From: an uncultured Dehalococcoidia bacterium
GTDB lineage: Bacteria; Chloroflexota; Dehalococcoidia; Lucifugimonadales; UBA3495
Reading direction: 5' to 3'
Assembly: GCA_958295765.1 (NCBI GenBank)
Contig: CATQHB010000002.1
Span: 2,864,091 to 2,928,090, forward strand
DNA length: 64,000 bases
The translations under genes and the position numbers were made by a program. Of this stretch, positions 43,563 to 52,085 are shown one piece after another (position 1 is the stretch's first letter; each line of letters starts with the position of its first letter). The notes under the pieces were generated by a model. The model was not told where the DNA came from. It did no database searches and was given only the letters and a program-made list of their open reading frames with translations.

Positions 43563-44513
43563 ATGATTGAACCGGCGGACGGGTCGATGCTGCGGGCGCA
43601 ACCCCGCAGCTTTTTCAAGGCCCCCTTGTGCGTCAACCTGGACGACCTGGCGGCTGACGTGGCCTTTATCGGTATGCCCTTTGACCAGGGGACGCTGGGG
43701 CGGCCCGGCGCCCGCTACGGCCCGGACGCGATTCGGGACGCGCCCCGGGCCTATGCCTATACCGACCTCTACGGCCGGCAGCAGGAGGCCGAGGGTTTCT
43801 TTAACATTGAGGCCGGCGATGAGTTGCTGCGGGGCGTAACTATGGCCGACTGCGGCAACATCGCTACCATTCCCTCCAACGTCCACCGGAACTTTGACGC
43901 CCTGACCCAGGCGGTGGAAAAGGTAGCGGAGCGCGGCGCCTTTCCGGTGGTGGTGGGCGGCGACCACGCCATCACCTACCCGGTAGTCCGGGGCCTGAGC
44001 CGCTTTGCGCCCCTGAACATCGTCCATTTTGACGCCCACCTGGACTACAGCCACGACTACCGGGGCGAGCTTTACACCCACGGCAGCCCCATCCGCCGCT
44101 GCCGGGAACTGCCCTTCGTCCGGCACATAACCTCGGTGGGCATCCGCACGGCCCGCCGTCAACCCTATGAGGATTCGCAGCGAGACGGCAGCCTGATTAT
44201 CACCACCAGCCAGTTCCGACAGCTAGGGCCTCAAGGCGTAGTTGACCGGATACCCCGGGGCGAGAACCTGTATATCACCCTGGATATTGACGTGATGGAC
44301 CCCAGCCAGGCGCCCGGCACCGGCACGCCGGAGATTGGCGGCCTGTTCTACCAGGAAATGCGGGACTGCCTGGTGGCCCTGATTGCCCAAAGCAACCTGA
44401 TTGCCTTTGACCTGGTAGAGGTGGCGCCGCCCTACGACTCATCAGAGTTGACCAGCCAGTTGGGGGCGGCTTTCATCATTGATATGCTGGCGGCCCGGTT
44501 TCCGTCCCGGTAG
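43563..44513 (+). CDS. agmatinase/arginase family ureohydrolase
   Basis: 316 aa Mn-dependent ureohydrolase. Seen: GGDHAITYP at 132-140, DAHLDYSHDYRG at 157-168, and LDIDVMDPSQAPGTGTPE near 240-257, the three metal motifs. The second motif has the usual D-A-H-x-D. Agmatine, arginine or guanidinobutyrate are candidate substrates. ATG with GGGAG just upstream. Gap of 38 bases after the dioxygenase, so likely co-transcribed. Confidence 0.88.
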   Translation: MIEPADGSMLRAQPRSFFKAPLCVNLDDLAADVAFIGMPFDQGTLGRPGARYGPDAIRDAPRAYAYTDLYGRQQEAEGFFNIEAGDELLRGVTMADCGNIATIPSNVHRNFDALTQAVEKVAERGAFPVVVGGDHAITYPVVRGLSRFAPLNIVHFDAHLDYSHDYRGELYTHGSPIRRCRELPFVRHITSVGIRTARRQPYEDSQRDGSLIITTSQFRQLGPQGVVDRIPRGENLYITLDIDVMDPSQAPGTGTPEIGGLFYQEMRDCLVALIAQSNLIAFDLVEVAPPYDSSELTSQLGAAFIIDMLAARFPSR

Positions 44514-44596
44514 CCCAAGTAAAGGAAAGGGCCGGCCAATTCCCGCTCCTGGCAAGGGATGGGGAGTAATCGCAGCATAAACCGGTCGCCTTTCAA

Positions 44597-44693
44597 CCGT
44601 CGTTCCGGCGAAAGCCGGAATCCAGGAAATCCTCAGGGAAAAGAACGGCCGGCTGCCGAGCGTACTGGATTCCGGCTTTCGCCGGAACGACGG
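44597..44693. repeat. repeat family B, copy 4
   Basis: 97-base palindrome of family B in the 245-base gap between the ureohydrolase and BtpA genes. Confidence 0.85.
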
Positions 44694-44758
44694 TTGATTA
44701 GGGTTCGGTTGCCTGGGTTGCCCTGGTTAAAACACGATAGGATGGAGCAAGCGTCAAT

Positions 44759-45559
44759 ATGTCTCCCCTGTTCGGCCCCGGCAAAGCCTTTATCGGCGTG
44801 ATTCACCTGCCGCCGCTGCCCGGCGCGCCCCGCTGGGCCGGCGACCTGAACGCCGTGCTGGAGCAGGCGGAGCGGGAGGCCCGGACGCTGGAGCAGGGCG
44901 GGGCCAACGGCATCATCGTGGAGAACTTTGGCGATGCCCCCTTCCGTATTGGCCGGGTGGAGCCGGAGACGGTGGCGGCGATGACTAGGGCCGTTGACCG
45001 GGTAGGCCGGGCCACTCCCTTGCCGGTGGGGGTCAATATGCTGCGGAGTGATGCCATCTCCGCCCTGGCCGTAGCGGTGGCCGCCGGCGCCCGTTTCATC
45101 CGGGTCAACGTCCACTACGGCACCATGGCCGCCGATGAGGGACTGGTAACCGGCGAGGCCGCTGCCACTCTGCGCCGCCGCCGGCTGCTGGCCGCCGAAC
45201 CGGACGTAGCAATTCTGGCCGATGTGCTGGTCAAGCACGCCGTACCCCTGGGCGACGTTGACCTGGGGTTGATGGCCCGGGAGACGGCCTACCGGGGTCT
45301 GGCCGACGGGCTGATTGTAACCGGCCCGGTTACCGGCCTTCCCGCCGAGTCGGATGACGTAGCGACGGCGCGCCGGGCCGTCCCCGACCGCCTGTTGCTG
45401 GTAGGCAGCGGCGTGGACGCCCAAAATGCCGCCCAATTCCTGCCCCACGCCGACGGCGCCATAGTAGGCACCAGCCTGAAAAAGGACGGCATAATCACCA
45501 ACCCCATAGACTTGGAGCGGGTAAAGGCTACGGCGGCGGCGATAAGGGGGATGGGGTAA
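44759..45559 (+). CDS. BtpA/SgcQ family TIM-barrel protein
   Basis: 266 aa. The N-terminus IGVIHLPPLPGAPRW with GGANGIIVENFGDAPF is the BtpA signature. BtpA was named for photosystem I accumulation in cyanobacteria, but family members are found in many non-photosynthetic bacteria and archaea with unknown function. Later VGVNMLRSDAISAL, FIRVNVHYGT and GAIVGTSLKKDG support the barrel fold. Start ATG with GGAG ten bases upstream. Not obviously linked to its neighbours. Confidence 0.85.
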   Translation: MSPLFGPGKAFIGVIHLPPLPGAPRWAGDLNAVLEQAEREARTLEQGGANGIIVENFGDAPFRIGRVEPETVAAMTRAVDRVGRATPLPVGVNMLRSDAISALAVAVAAGARFIRVNVHYGTMAADEGLVTGEAAATLRRRRLLAAEPDVAILADVLVKHAVPLGDVDLGLMARETAYRGLADGLIVTGPVTGLPAESDDVATARRAVPDRLLLVGSGVDAQNAAQFLPHADGAIVGTSLKKDGIITNPIDLERVKATAAAIRGMG

Positions 45560-45568
45560 GCGGTATCT

Positions 45569-45724
45569 GCTCATGGTGAGCTTGTTGAACCACCCGCCCC
45601 TACCCCCAAGGCAACCGCAGCATAAAACCGTCGTTCCGGCGAAAGCCGGAATCCAGAACCCTCGGTAGCCGGCCCGTTCTTTTCCGGGGGATTTCCTGGA
45701 TTCCGGCTTTCGCCGGAACGACGG
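45569..45724. repeat. 193-base tandem duplication, unit 1 (family C arm plus family B copy 5)
   Basis: GCTCATGGTGAGCTTGTTGA then CGCAGCATAAAACCGTCGTT and the family B palindrome (45628-45724). Repeats at 45762 with 193-base spacing. The gap 45560-46234 holds this duplication, family A copy 8 and the fur promoter. Confidence 0.8.
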
Positions 45725-45761
45725 TTGACCGGGTTAAGACGTGATTGCCCTGGCAAAGTCC

Positions 45762-45917
45762 GCTCATGGTGAGCTTGTTGAACCACCCGCCCCTATCCCC
45801 AAGTCAATCGCAGCATAAAACCGTCGTTCCGGCGAAAGCCGGAATCCAGAACCCTCGGTAGCCGGCCCGTTCTTTCCCCGGGGATTTCCTGGATTCCGGC
45901 TTTCGCCGGAACGACGG
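45762..45917. repeat. 193-base tandem duplication, unit 2 (family C arm plus family B copy 6)
   Basis: Near-identical to unit 1, with family B at 45821-45917. Confidence 0.8.
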
Positions 45918-45967
45918 TTGCGTGGGTTGACCGTCTCCTGTCCACCCTTCAACCGTCTTATGCCAAT

Positions 45968-46119
45968 GGTAGGGGCGGGTTTGTAACCCGCCCTGGCGCG
46001 TGGGCAAGGACAGGTCGGCTATGGCATACCCGTTTCCCGATATTTCCTTGCCGTTGAACCCAGGGCGGGTTATAAACCCGCCCCTACCCGGTGATATACC
46101 AATACCTGTTGAGAACACC
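45968..46119. repeat. repeat family A, copy 8
   Basis: GGTAGGGGCGGGTTTGTAAC at the left; at the right, GGGCGGGTTATAAACCCGCC and an end TGTTGAGAACACC matching the terminal repeat of full-length copies. Confidence 0.8.
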
Positions 46120-46127
46120 TAAAGCCC

Positions 46128-46159
46128 GACAATGATAATCACCCGCCCCGTGTTATAAT
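46128..46159 (+). promoter_or_regulatory. fur promoter with Fur-box-like sequence
   Basis: GACAATGATAATCAC at 46128-46142 agrees with the first 15 bases of the classical Fur box (GATAATGATAATCAT) at 13 positions. It is followed by TGTTATAAT at 46151-46159, an extended -10. This would let the regulator control itself. Confidence 0.45.
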
Positions 46160-46234
46160 GTCCGAACAATATACTTGCAGATAGCTGCGGATGGAATCGG
46201 GCCGGCGGGGACTGGCCGGCGTGGAGGGAAATTA

Positions 46235-46669
46235 GTGACAACCCAAGAGGAACTGGTCGCCAGGTTGAGGCCGTTGGGACTGCGCCTCACTCCCCAGCGG
46301 TTAGCCATTGCCGAGGTGGTGGTCAACTCGGCAGACCACCCGTCGGTGCGGGACATTTACGAGCGGGTGCGGGCCTTTTTCCCCTACGTTACCATCGCCA
46401 CCGTATATTCTACGCTGGACGTGCTGGAGCAGGCCGGCGTGGTTCAGGAACTGCCCTTCCAGCGGCTTTCCCGCTACGATGCCAACCTTTCCCCCCACGC
46501 CAACCTGGTGTGCATCGGTTGCAGCCTGGTGCTGGACTCGGACGTGGGCGAGGAAACGGTTGCCGAATTGCTGGAACTGGTAACTAAAGAATCGGACTTT
46601 CAGGTTTCCTCGCAACGGCTGGACTTTTACGGCTGGTGTTCCGGCTGCGACCGCGACCCGGCCTGCTGA
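46235..46669 (+). CDS. Fur-family transcriptional regulator
   Basis: 144 aa from GTG 46235, with GGAGGG six bases upstream; the frame extends upstream without support. The winged helix is residues 8-75: LRPLGLRLTPQRLAIAEVVV and YERVRAFFPYVTIATVYSTL, the recognition helix. HPSVRDIY and DANLSPHANLVCIGC (H-x-N-L-V-C-x-x-C) hold metal ligands, and the C-terminus FYGWCSGCDRDPAC supplies two further cysteines. Both Cys pairs of a structural zinc site are present. Fur, PerR and Zur cannot be separated reliably. Confidence 0.88.
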   Translation: MTTQEELVARLRPLGLRLTPQRLAIAEVVVNSADHPSVRDIYERVRAFFPYVTIATVYSTLDVLEQAGVVQELPFQRLSRYDANLSPHANLVCIGCSLVLDSDVGEETVAELLELVTKESDFQVSSQRLDFYGWCSGCDRDPAC

Positions 46670-46817
46670 CCGCCCTTGGCGCCACCGGGTAGCCTGGCAA
46701 CGCAGAGAGTCATCAAGATTCTCTGCGTCTTTGTGTTGAAAAGAGCCGGTGGTACAAAAGCCGGTGGTACAATAGATGCGGCGGCCGGCAAAAAGCCCAT
46801 AGGGTTCAGCGGAGGGT

Positions 46818-48020
46818 TTGGAAAAGTTGGCCTACCTCTCACGCTTGACACTGACCAACTTTCGCAACTTCGTCGCGCTGGAGCTGGAACTTCCGCCCGG
46901 CGTGGTAGCCCTGTACGGCGCCAACGCCCAGGGCAAGACCTCCCTGCTGGAGGCGGTGTACCTGCTGGCGATTGCCCGCTCCTTCCGCGCCGAAAATGAG
47001 CGGGAAGTGGTCAACTTCCGGGCGGCGCGGGAGGGCCAGCCGGCCCTGGTCGGCGGCATCCTGCGCAAAGAAAAGGACGGCGAGCAGGTTGCCGTCTATG
47101 TGGGCTACCAGGGCGTCAATAATCCGGGCGTCAACCGGCCGGGAACCCCGGAGCAACCGGCCGGCCCCGGCGGCGGCCCCGGTTATTCAGTCCGCAAGCA
47201 GATCAGAGTCAACCGGGTGCGCCGCACCGCCGCCCAACTGGTCGGCACCGTCGGGGCCGTCCTGTTCAGCGCCGACGACATCGAACTGGTACAGGGCGCG
47301 CCGGCCGGCCGGCGGCGTTACCTGGACATCCTCATCTCCCAGGGCAACCCCCTTTACCTGCGGGCCTTGCAGCGCTATCAGCGGGTACTCCGCCAGCGCA
47401 ACCGGCTGCTGCGCCTGCTGCGGGAGGGCCGGGCCGAGGCCGGGGAACTGGAGTTTTGGGACGCCGAACTGGTCCGGGAAGGGGCCGGCCTGACCTGGCA
47501 GCGGGGCGAGGCGATAACGCTGCTGGCCGGCCTCTGCGCCGAACACCACCGGAACCTGAGCCGCCCCGGGGAGACCCTGCGGTTGGAACACCGGCCCAGC
47601 GTGCCGGCCGGGGCGAGCCGGGAGGCTACCGAGGCCGGATTTCGGGAGGCGCTGACCGCCCGGCGGCGGCGGGAGTTGGCGGCCGGCAGCACCGCCCTGG
47701 GGCCGCATCGGGACGATTTCAAGCTGCTGGTGGACGGCGTGGATATGGGCGTCTATGCCTCCCGGGGCGAGGCCCGCACCCTGGCCCTGACCCTGCGCCT
47801 GGCCGAGGCCGCCTACCTGGCCCAACTGCGCGCCGATGAGCCGATTGTCCTGCTGGATGACGTGCTGTCCGAGATGGACGCGGCCCGGCGGCGGCGGGTG
47901 CTTGAGCAAATCGCCGGCTACCACCAGTCGCTAATCACCACCACCGACCTGGCCCCGGTGCAGGACTTCTTTGGCTCCAACGCCACCTACCTCCACATTG
48001 ACGGCGGCGCGGTGAGGTGA
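46818..48020 (+). CDS. recF: DNA replication/repair protein RecF
   Basis: 400 aa ABC-type ATPase that loads RecA at single-strand gaps. Seen: SRLTLTNFRNFVALELEL, Walker A GANAQGKTS at 34-42, LRRLRE-type helices, the signature region ASRGEARTLALTLRLAE, and Walker B IVLLDDVLSEMD near 345-356. Residues 95-120 contain an unusual Gly/Pro-rich insertion (GVNNPGVNRPGTPEQPAG). The TTG start at 46818 is the longest; GGAGGG is close to it and suits TTG 46827 better. No dnaA, dnaN or gyrB adjacent. Confidence 0.92.
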   Translation: MEKLAYLSRLTLTNFRNFVALELELPPGVVALYGANAQGKTSLLEAVYLLAIARSFRAENEREVVNFRAAREGQPALVGGILRKEKDGEQVAVYVGYQGVNNPGVNRPGTPEQPAGPGGGPGYSVRKQIRVNRVRRTAAQLVGTVGAVLFSADDIELVQGAPAGRRRYLDILISQGNPLYLRALQRYQRVLRQRNRLLRLLREGRAEAGELEFWDAELVREGAGLTWQRGEAITLLAGLCAEHHRNLSRPGETLRLEHRPSVPAGASREATEAGFREALTARRRRELAAGSTALGPHRDDFKLLVDGVDMGVYASRGEARTLALTLRLAEAAYLAQLRADEPIVLLDDVLSEMDAARRRRVLEQIAGYHQSLITTTDLAPVQDFFGSNATYLHIDGGAVR

Positions 48021-48094
48021 AACCCCGGCGGCCCGGAGCGTGCGGAGTAACGCATTTTAACCAGGGCAACCCAAAGAACCGTCATCCCAAACCA

Positions 48095-48498
48095 CCGTCG
48101 TTCCGGCGAAAGCCAGAATCCAGGAAATCCCCCGGTTTATGTTGCGATTGCCTTGGGTGGATGGTTCGACAAGCTCACCATGAGCGGACTTTGCCAGGGC
48201 AACCGCGTCTTAACCGGGGCAACCCAAGGAACCGTCATCCAAATCAACCGTCGTTCCGGCGCAGGCCGGAATCCAGGAAATCCCCCGGTTTATGTTGCGA
48301 TTGCCTTGGGTGGATGGTTCGACAGGCTCACCATGAGCGGACTTTGCCAGGGCAACCTCAGCTTAACCGGGGCAACCCAAGGCAACCGTCATCCCAATCA
48401 ACCGTCGTTCCGGCGAAAGCCGGAATCCAGAACCCTCGGTAGCCGGCCCGTTCTTTCCCCGGGGATTTCCTGGATTCCGGCTTTCGCCGGAACGACGG
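48095..48498. repeat. tandem array of about 153-base units containing families B and C
   Basis: Two units (starting 48095 and 48248, spacing 153) each begin with the left arm of family B and continue with GGTTTATGTTGCGATTGCCT, a family C right arm and a TTAACCGGGGCAACCCAAGG stretch. The third (from 48402, spacing 154) ends in a full family B palindrome (48402-48498). Confidence 0.8.
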
Positions 48499-48592
48499 TT
48501 TTATGACAAGAGTGGGTTCTTGGCGGGTTCGGATTTATGTTGCGATTGCCTTGACCGGGCCGCCGGGGTGCAAGACGGTATTCCCTACATTT

Positions 48593-48776
48593 GTTGGTAT
48601 TCCTTACCCGTACCGGCTCTGGTGGACGGTTGGATGGTAGGGGCGGGTTTGTAACCCGCCCTGGCTCAGGGGACGGAACCGGTCAGCCAGGGCAAACCGG
48701 TTTTCCGGTACTTGCTTGCCGTTGAACGTCGGGCGGGTTACAAACCCGCCCCTACGTTGATGATAACTCCAACAAA
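48593..48776. repeat. repeat family A, copy 9
   Basis: GGTAGGGGCGGGTTTGTAAC at 48636 and GGGCGGGTTACAAACCCGCC near 48731, bounded by TGTTGGTATTCC at the left and AACTCCAACA at the right. Together with the array before it, it fills 48021-48900. Confidence 0.75.
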
Positions 48777-48900
48777 TGGCGGGAATAGCGAGCCGCCGGG
48801 GCGCAAGACCGCCGCCCAAGGCAATGGTATAATTCCCGGCAGGCCGGGCGGACGTTATCCGAATCCGATTAGCATTAGCGGGGTAAGGGGGCAGTTGCCG

Positions 48901-50136
48901 GTGATTGATTCCTGGTTGGCCGGTTGGGGACTGGCGGGGCCGTTGGGGCTGGTTCTGGCCTCGGTGGTTATTTTTGCCGCTTTTCTGCTGCTGGCCCTGA
49001 TTTTCGACAAACTCATCTATCCGATCATCCTGCGCTTTACCCGCTGGACGCCTACCGACCTGGACTCCCGTTTGGTGCGGGCCTTCCGCAAACCCCTTAC
49101 CCTGGCGATTGCGCTGCTGGGGCTGTATCTGGCGATTATCCTGCCCTTCGACTTGACCGCCACCCTGCGCGGCCTGGTTGACCTGGCGGCCAGCGTGCTG
49201 GGCCTGCTGCTGGGGGTCATTGCCGTCGCCTTTGCCGCCGCCAACGTCTTTCAGTGGTACATCGAGGTAATTTCCCCCCGCACGTCGTCCAGTCTGGATG
49301 ACCGGCTGATACCGATGCTGCGCCGGATTACCATTGCCCTGATTTATGGCCTGGGCGCGCTGCTGGTATTGGACTTGCTGAGCATCAACATCAGCCCCCT
49401 CATCGCCGGGCTGGGCTTGAGCGGCCTGGCGGTGGCCCTGGCCTTGCAGCCCACCCTGGCGAACCTCTTTGCCGGCACCTACGTGATGACCGAAGGGGTG
49501 GTTAATCCGGGCGATTACATCGTGCTGGAAAACGGGGTGGCCGGCTACGTGATTGACGTTAGCTGGCGCAGTACCCGCCTCCGCACCTGGACTAACAACC
49601 TGGTGGTGGTGCCCAACTCCCGCTTTGCCGAGACCATCATCACCAACTACCAGGGGCCGATTCCGGCGGTCAACGTCTATCTGACCTGCGGCGTCAGCTA
49701 CGACAGCGACCTTTTGCGGGTGGAGCAGGTCTGCCGGGAGATTATGGATGACTTGCTGGAGAGCGATGACCGGGCGGTCAAGGAGTACGGCGGCTATTTC
49801 GGGTTTGAGAGCTTTGACGATTCCAACGTCGGGTTCTATCTCTTTGTGCAGGCCAGAGACCGGTTAGCCAGCTTTGAGGTGCAGTCGGTCCTGATTCAGA
49901 AAGTGCACCAACGGTTCCGGGCGGAGGGCATAATCATTAACTATCCAATGCGCACCGTAAACCTCCCGGAAACCGGAAATTTTGCGGACGCTTTCCGGGA
50001 GGAAAGAGGAACGGCAGCCCGGATTCAACCTCAACCGCCGCCGCCACCGGGCCAAATCCGGCGGGATGTTCCGCCCTCAACCGCCGGGGACGCCGCTACT
50101 CCCGGCGGTGGCGACGGCCCGGACGGCCCCGGTTGA
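48901..50136 (+). CDS. MscS-family mechanosensitive ion channel
   Basis: 411 aa from GTG 48901; the frame extends 63 residues upstream, but those residues are the translated repeat A. Several membrane segments precede the conserved pore helix and beta domain: GLGLSGLAVALALQPTLANL then FAGTYVMTEGVVNPGDYIVL, VAGYVIDVSWRSTRLRTWTN and VVVPNSRFAETIITNY. The channel opens under membrane tension to release solutes. The C-terminus is a Pro/Gly-rich tail. GTG versus a nearby TTG start is uncertain. Confidence 0.88.
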   Translation: MIDSWLAGWGLAGPLGLVLASVVIFAAFLLLALIFDKLIYPIILRFTRWTPTDLDSRLVRAFRKPLTLAIALLGLYLAIILPFDLTATLRGLVDLAASVLGLLLGVIAVAFAAANVFQWYIEVISPRTSSSLDDRLIPMLRRITIALIYGLGALLVLDLLSINISPLIAGLGLSGLAVALALQPTLANLFAGTYVMTEGVVNPGDYIVLENGVAGYVIDVSWRSTRLRTWTNNLVVVPNSRFAETIITNYQGPIPAVNVYLTCGVSYDSDLLRVEQVCREIMDDLLESDDRAVKEYGGYFGFESFDDSNVGFYLFVQARDRLASFEVQSVLIQKVHQRFRAEGIIINYPMRTVNLPETGNFADAFREERGTAARIQPQPPPPPGQIRRDVPPSTAGDAATPGGGDGPDGPG

Positions 50137-50204
50137 CCCAGCCCGGATTGCCCCGACGCTCCGCAACTATGCCAACCCGAACTACTATTGGGCATTTTCA
50201 GCGG

Positions 50205-50345
50205 GGTAGGGGCGGGTTTCTAACCCGCCCTGGCTGAGGCGCCGGAACCGGTCAGCCAGGGACACCGGTTTGCCGGACGGTCTTTGCCGTTGAACGTCGG
50301 GCGGGTTACAAACCCGCCCCTACCCGGTGATATTGACAACAAATG
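50205..50345. repeat. repeat family A, copy 10
   Basis: GGTAGGGGCGGGTTTCTAAC at the left, GGGCGGGTTACAAACCCGCC at the right, ending CCTACCCGGTGATATTGACA. Its centre is nearly identical to copy 9, showing recent spread. Confidence 0.8.
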
Positions 50346-50412
50346 TTGGGGATACCGACTCAGGAATACCGACTTGGTAATACCGACTATTGCGGGAGTT
50401 CCAAATCAGGAT

Positions 50413-52016
50413 ATGGCAAGGCCCACCTCAGCCCGGCGCATTTTCAGTTTCAGCCGCGACCACCAAACGCTGCTTTACTACGCCGTTGGGGTCTGCCTGC
50501 TGGTGGTGGCGGCGGGGCTGCGTTTCTATGACCTGCCGGGGAATTCCTTGTCGCATGACGAGGCGGCGGCGGCCAACATTTCCCGAGGCGCGCCCCTGGA
50601 GGTCATCTACGGTACGCGTTGCTGTAACTCCTCGCCGATTCTGTACCCCGCGGCGCTGTGGGCGGTGCAGCAAGGGGAGAGTACGCCCTTCAGCGTCCGC
50701 CTGCTGCCGGCGGCGGCCAGCGTCTTGACCGTGGCGGTGCTGTTATTCTTGCTGCCCCGCCTCGGAGTGAACCGGTGGGCGGCGTTTCTGGCGGCGCTGC
50801 TGGCGACCCTTTCCGTTGCCGCCATAGAACACGCTCAGGATGCGCGGGAATACTCCCTTGACGCCCTGCTGGCGGCGCTGCTGATTGCCGGGTTGCTATG
50901 GTATCTGCGGGACGGCCGGAAAGTCCTGCTCTGCGTTGCGCTGTTCGTTGCGCCGCTGGTGCAGTACGGCCTGGTGCTGTTCGGGGTTGCCGTCATCGGC
51001 GCCGCTATTCTGCTTACCCCCCCCCCCCCCCGACTTTGGCGGCGGCGCCGATGAGTTCATACCTGAGTCGGGTTCGCGATTGGCTCAAGGCGCGCCTGGC
51101 CCTGGTCTGGCCGGCGGCGTGCTTTCTGGCCGGGTGCGCCCTGAGCTACGCGGTTACGGTGCGCCAGCAGTGGCAGCAAGGCTACCTCGGCCCGGAGGGT
51201 TATTTGGCGGCGTATTACTATCAGGGAAAGTTTGATGCGCCGGCGATATTTGAGTTTTCGATTGAGGGGGTTTGGGGTTTATTGACCTATCACTTGCCGG
51301 CGGTGGTGGCAATAGCGGCGCTGGTCGCGTTGGCGGTGCTCCTGGCGGCGACATTATTCAGCAAGATTCCGGGCCGGTTTCCGGAGAACGCCATCGCCGT
51401 TTTAGGTGCGTTGTGCCTGGCAATTTCCGTTGGCGCCGCCCTGCTGGGCCGATACCCCTTGGGGGACATTCGACAGGTTATCTACCTGGGGCCGCTGGTT
51501 TTCCTGGCGGTGGGCGTGGCGTTTCAGGGGACGGCCGGCTGGCTGGCATTGCTGACGAGCCGGAGTTGGCTGGCGCCGGCGCTGGTCGCAGCGGTCGCGG
51601 TCGCCATAGCCCTGGCCGGGGTGGGCGCCATAACGCAGGACAGTCCGTACCAAACGATGGAAAACAGCGAATCCGTCTTTACTGCGCTGAAAGAAAATGT
51701 GCGGGATGATGATCTGGTTTACGCCGTCTGGGGGGCAGTCCCGGCCCTCCGGTTCTATCAAGGAGATGGGGAAAAGCCGGCCAATTACTATTATGGAACG
51801 GTTTGGTGCGCGCCCACTACCGAACCATGTTTCCGCGAAATGCTCGATTCAGCCGGCGCGCTCCCCAATGCCCCCGATCGAATTTTCCTGGTGCATGACG
51901 ACAAGGCAATCCTGGAGAAAGTGGCACGGTTGGGAGAGCCGGTTTCCGTTGAATCGGTCGTTACCGACGGATATTTCCATATCGTTCTGATTACGAATGT
52001 TAAAGAGTCCTTCTAA
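50413..52016 (+). pseudogene. frameshifted membrane glycosyltransferase (GT39/ArnT-like), paralogue 1
   Basis: Starts at ATG 50413 (MARPTSARRIFSFSRDHQ) and reads a polytopic protein until about residue 205. There it meets a run of 15 C (51017-51031) and goes out of frame to a stop at 51054. The continuing similarity (LSRVRDWLKARLALVW... to LITNVKESF) lies in another frame and ends at 52016. The intact paralogue at 52086 has only 5 C in the same place. A run of 13 or 16 C would restore one frame. The C-terminal globular domain of paralogue 2 is absent. It could be a phase-variable gene, a dead copy, or a homopolymer read error. Confidence 0.7.
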
Positions 52017-52085
52017 CCGGTGATTCATTCCGACTTTGACGTATAGCTCAGTTCAAGCGACTATTGCGGGAGTTCCAATCAAGGT

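Noticed and set aside
45571..45952. Short frames reading RRSGESRNPGNPP in many gaps
   Set aside because: They are translated family B palindromes, repeated with the DNA repeat and without ribosome sites.
46175..46234. Upstream TTG start for the Fur-family gene
   Set aside because: It lies in the untranslated leader after the -10. GTG 46235 has the ribosome site and fits family length.
48712..48900. N-terminal 63 residues of the long MscS frame
   Set aside because: ERRAGYKPAPT is the translation of repeat A. The channel similarity begins after 48901.
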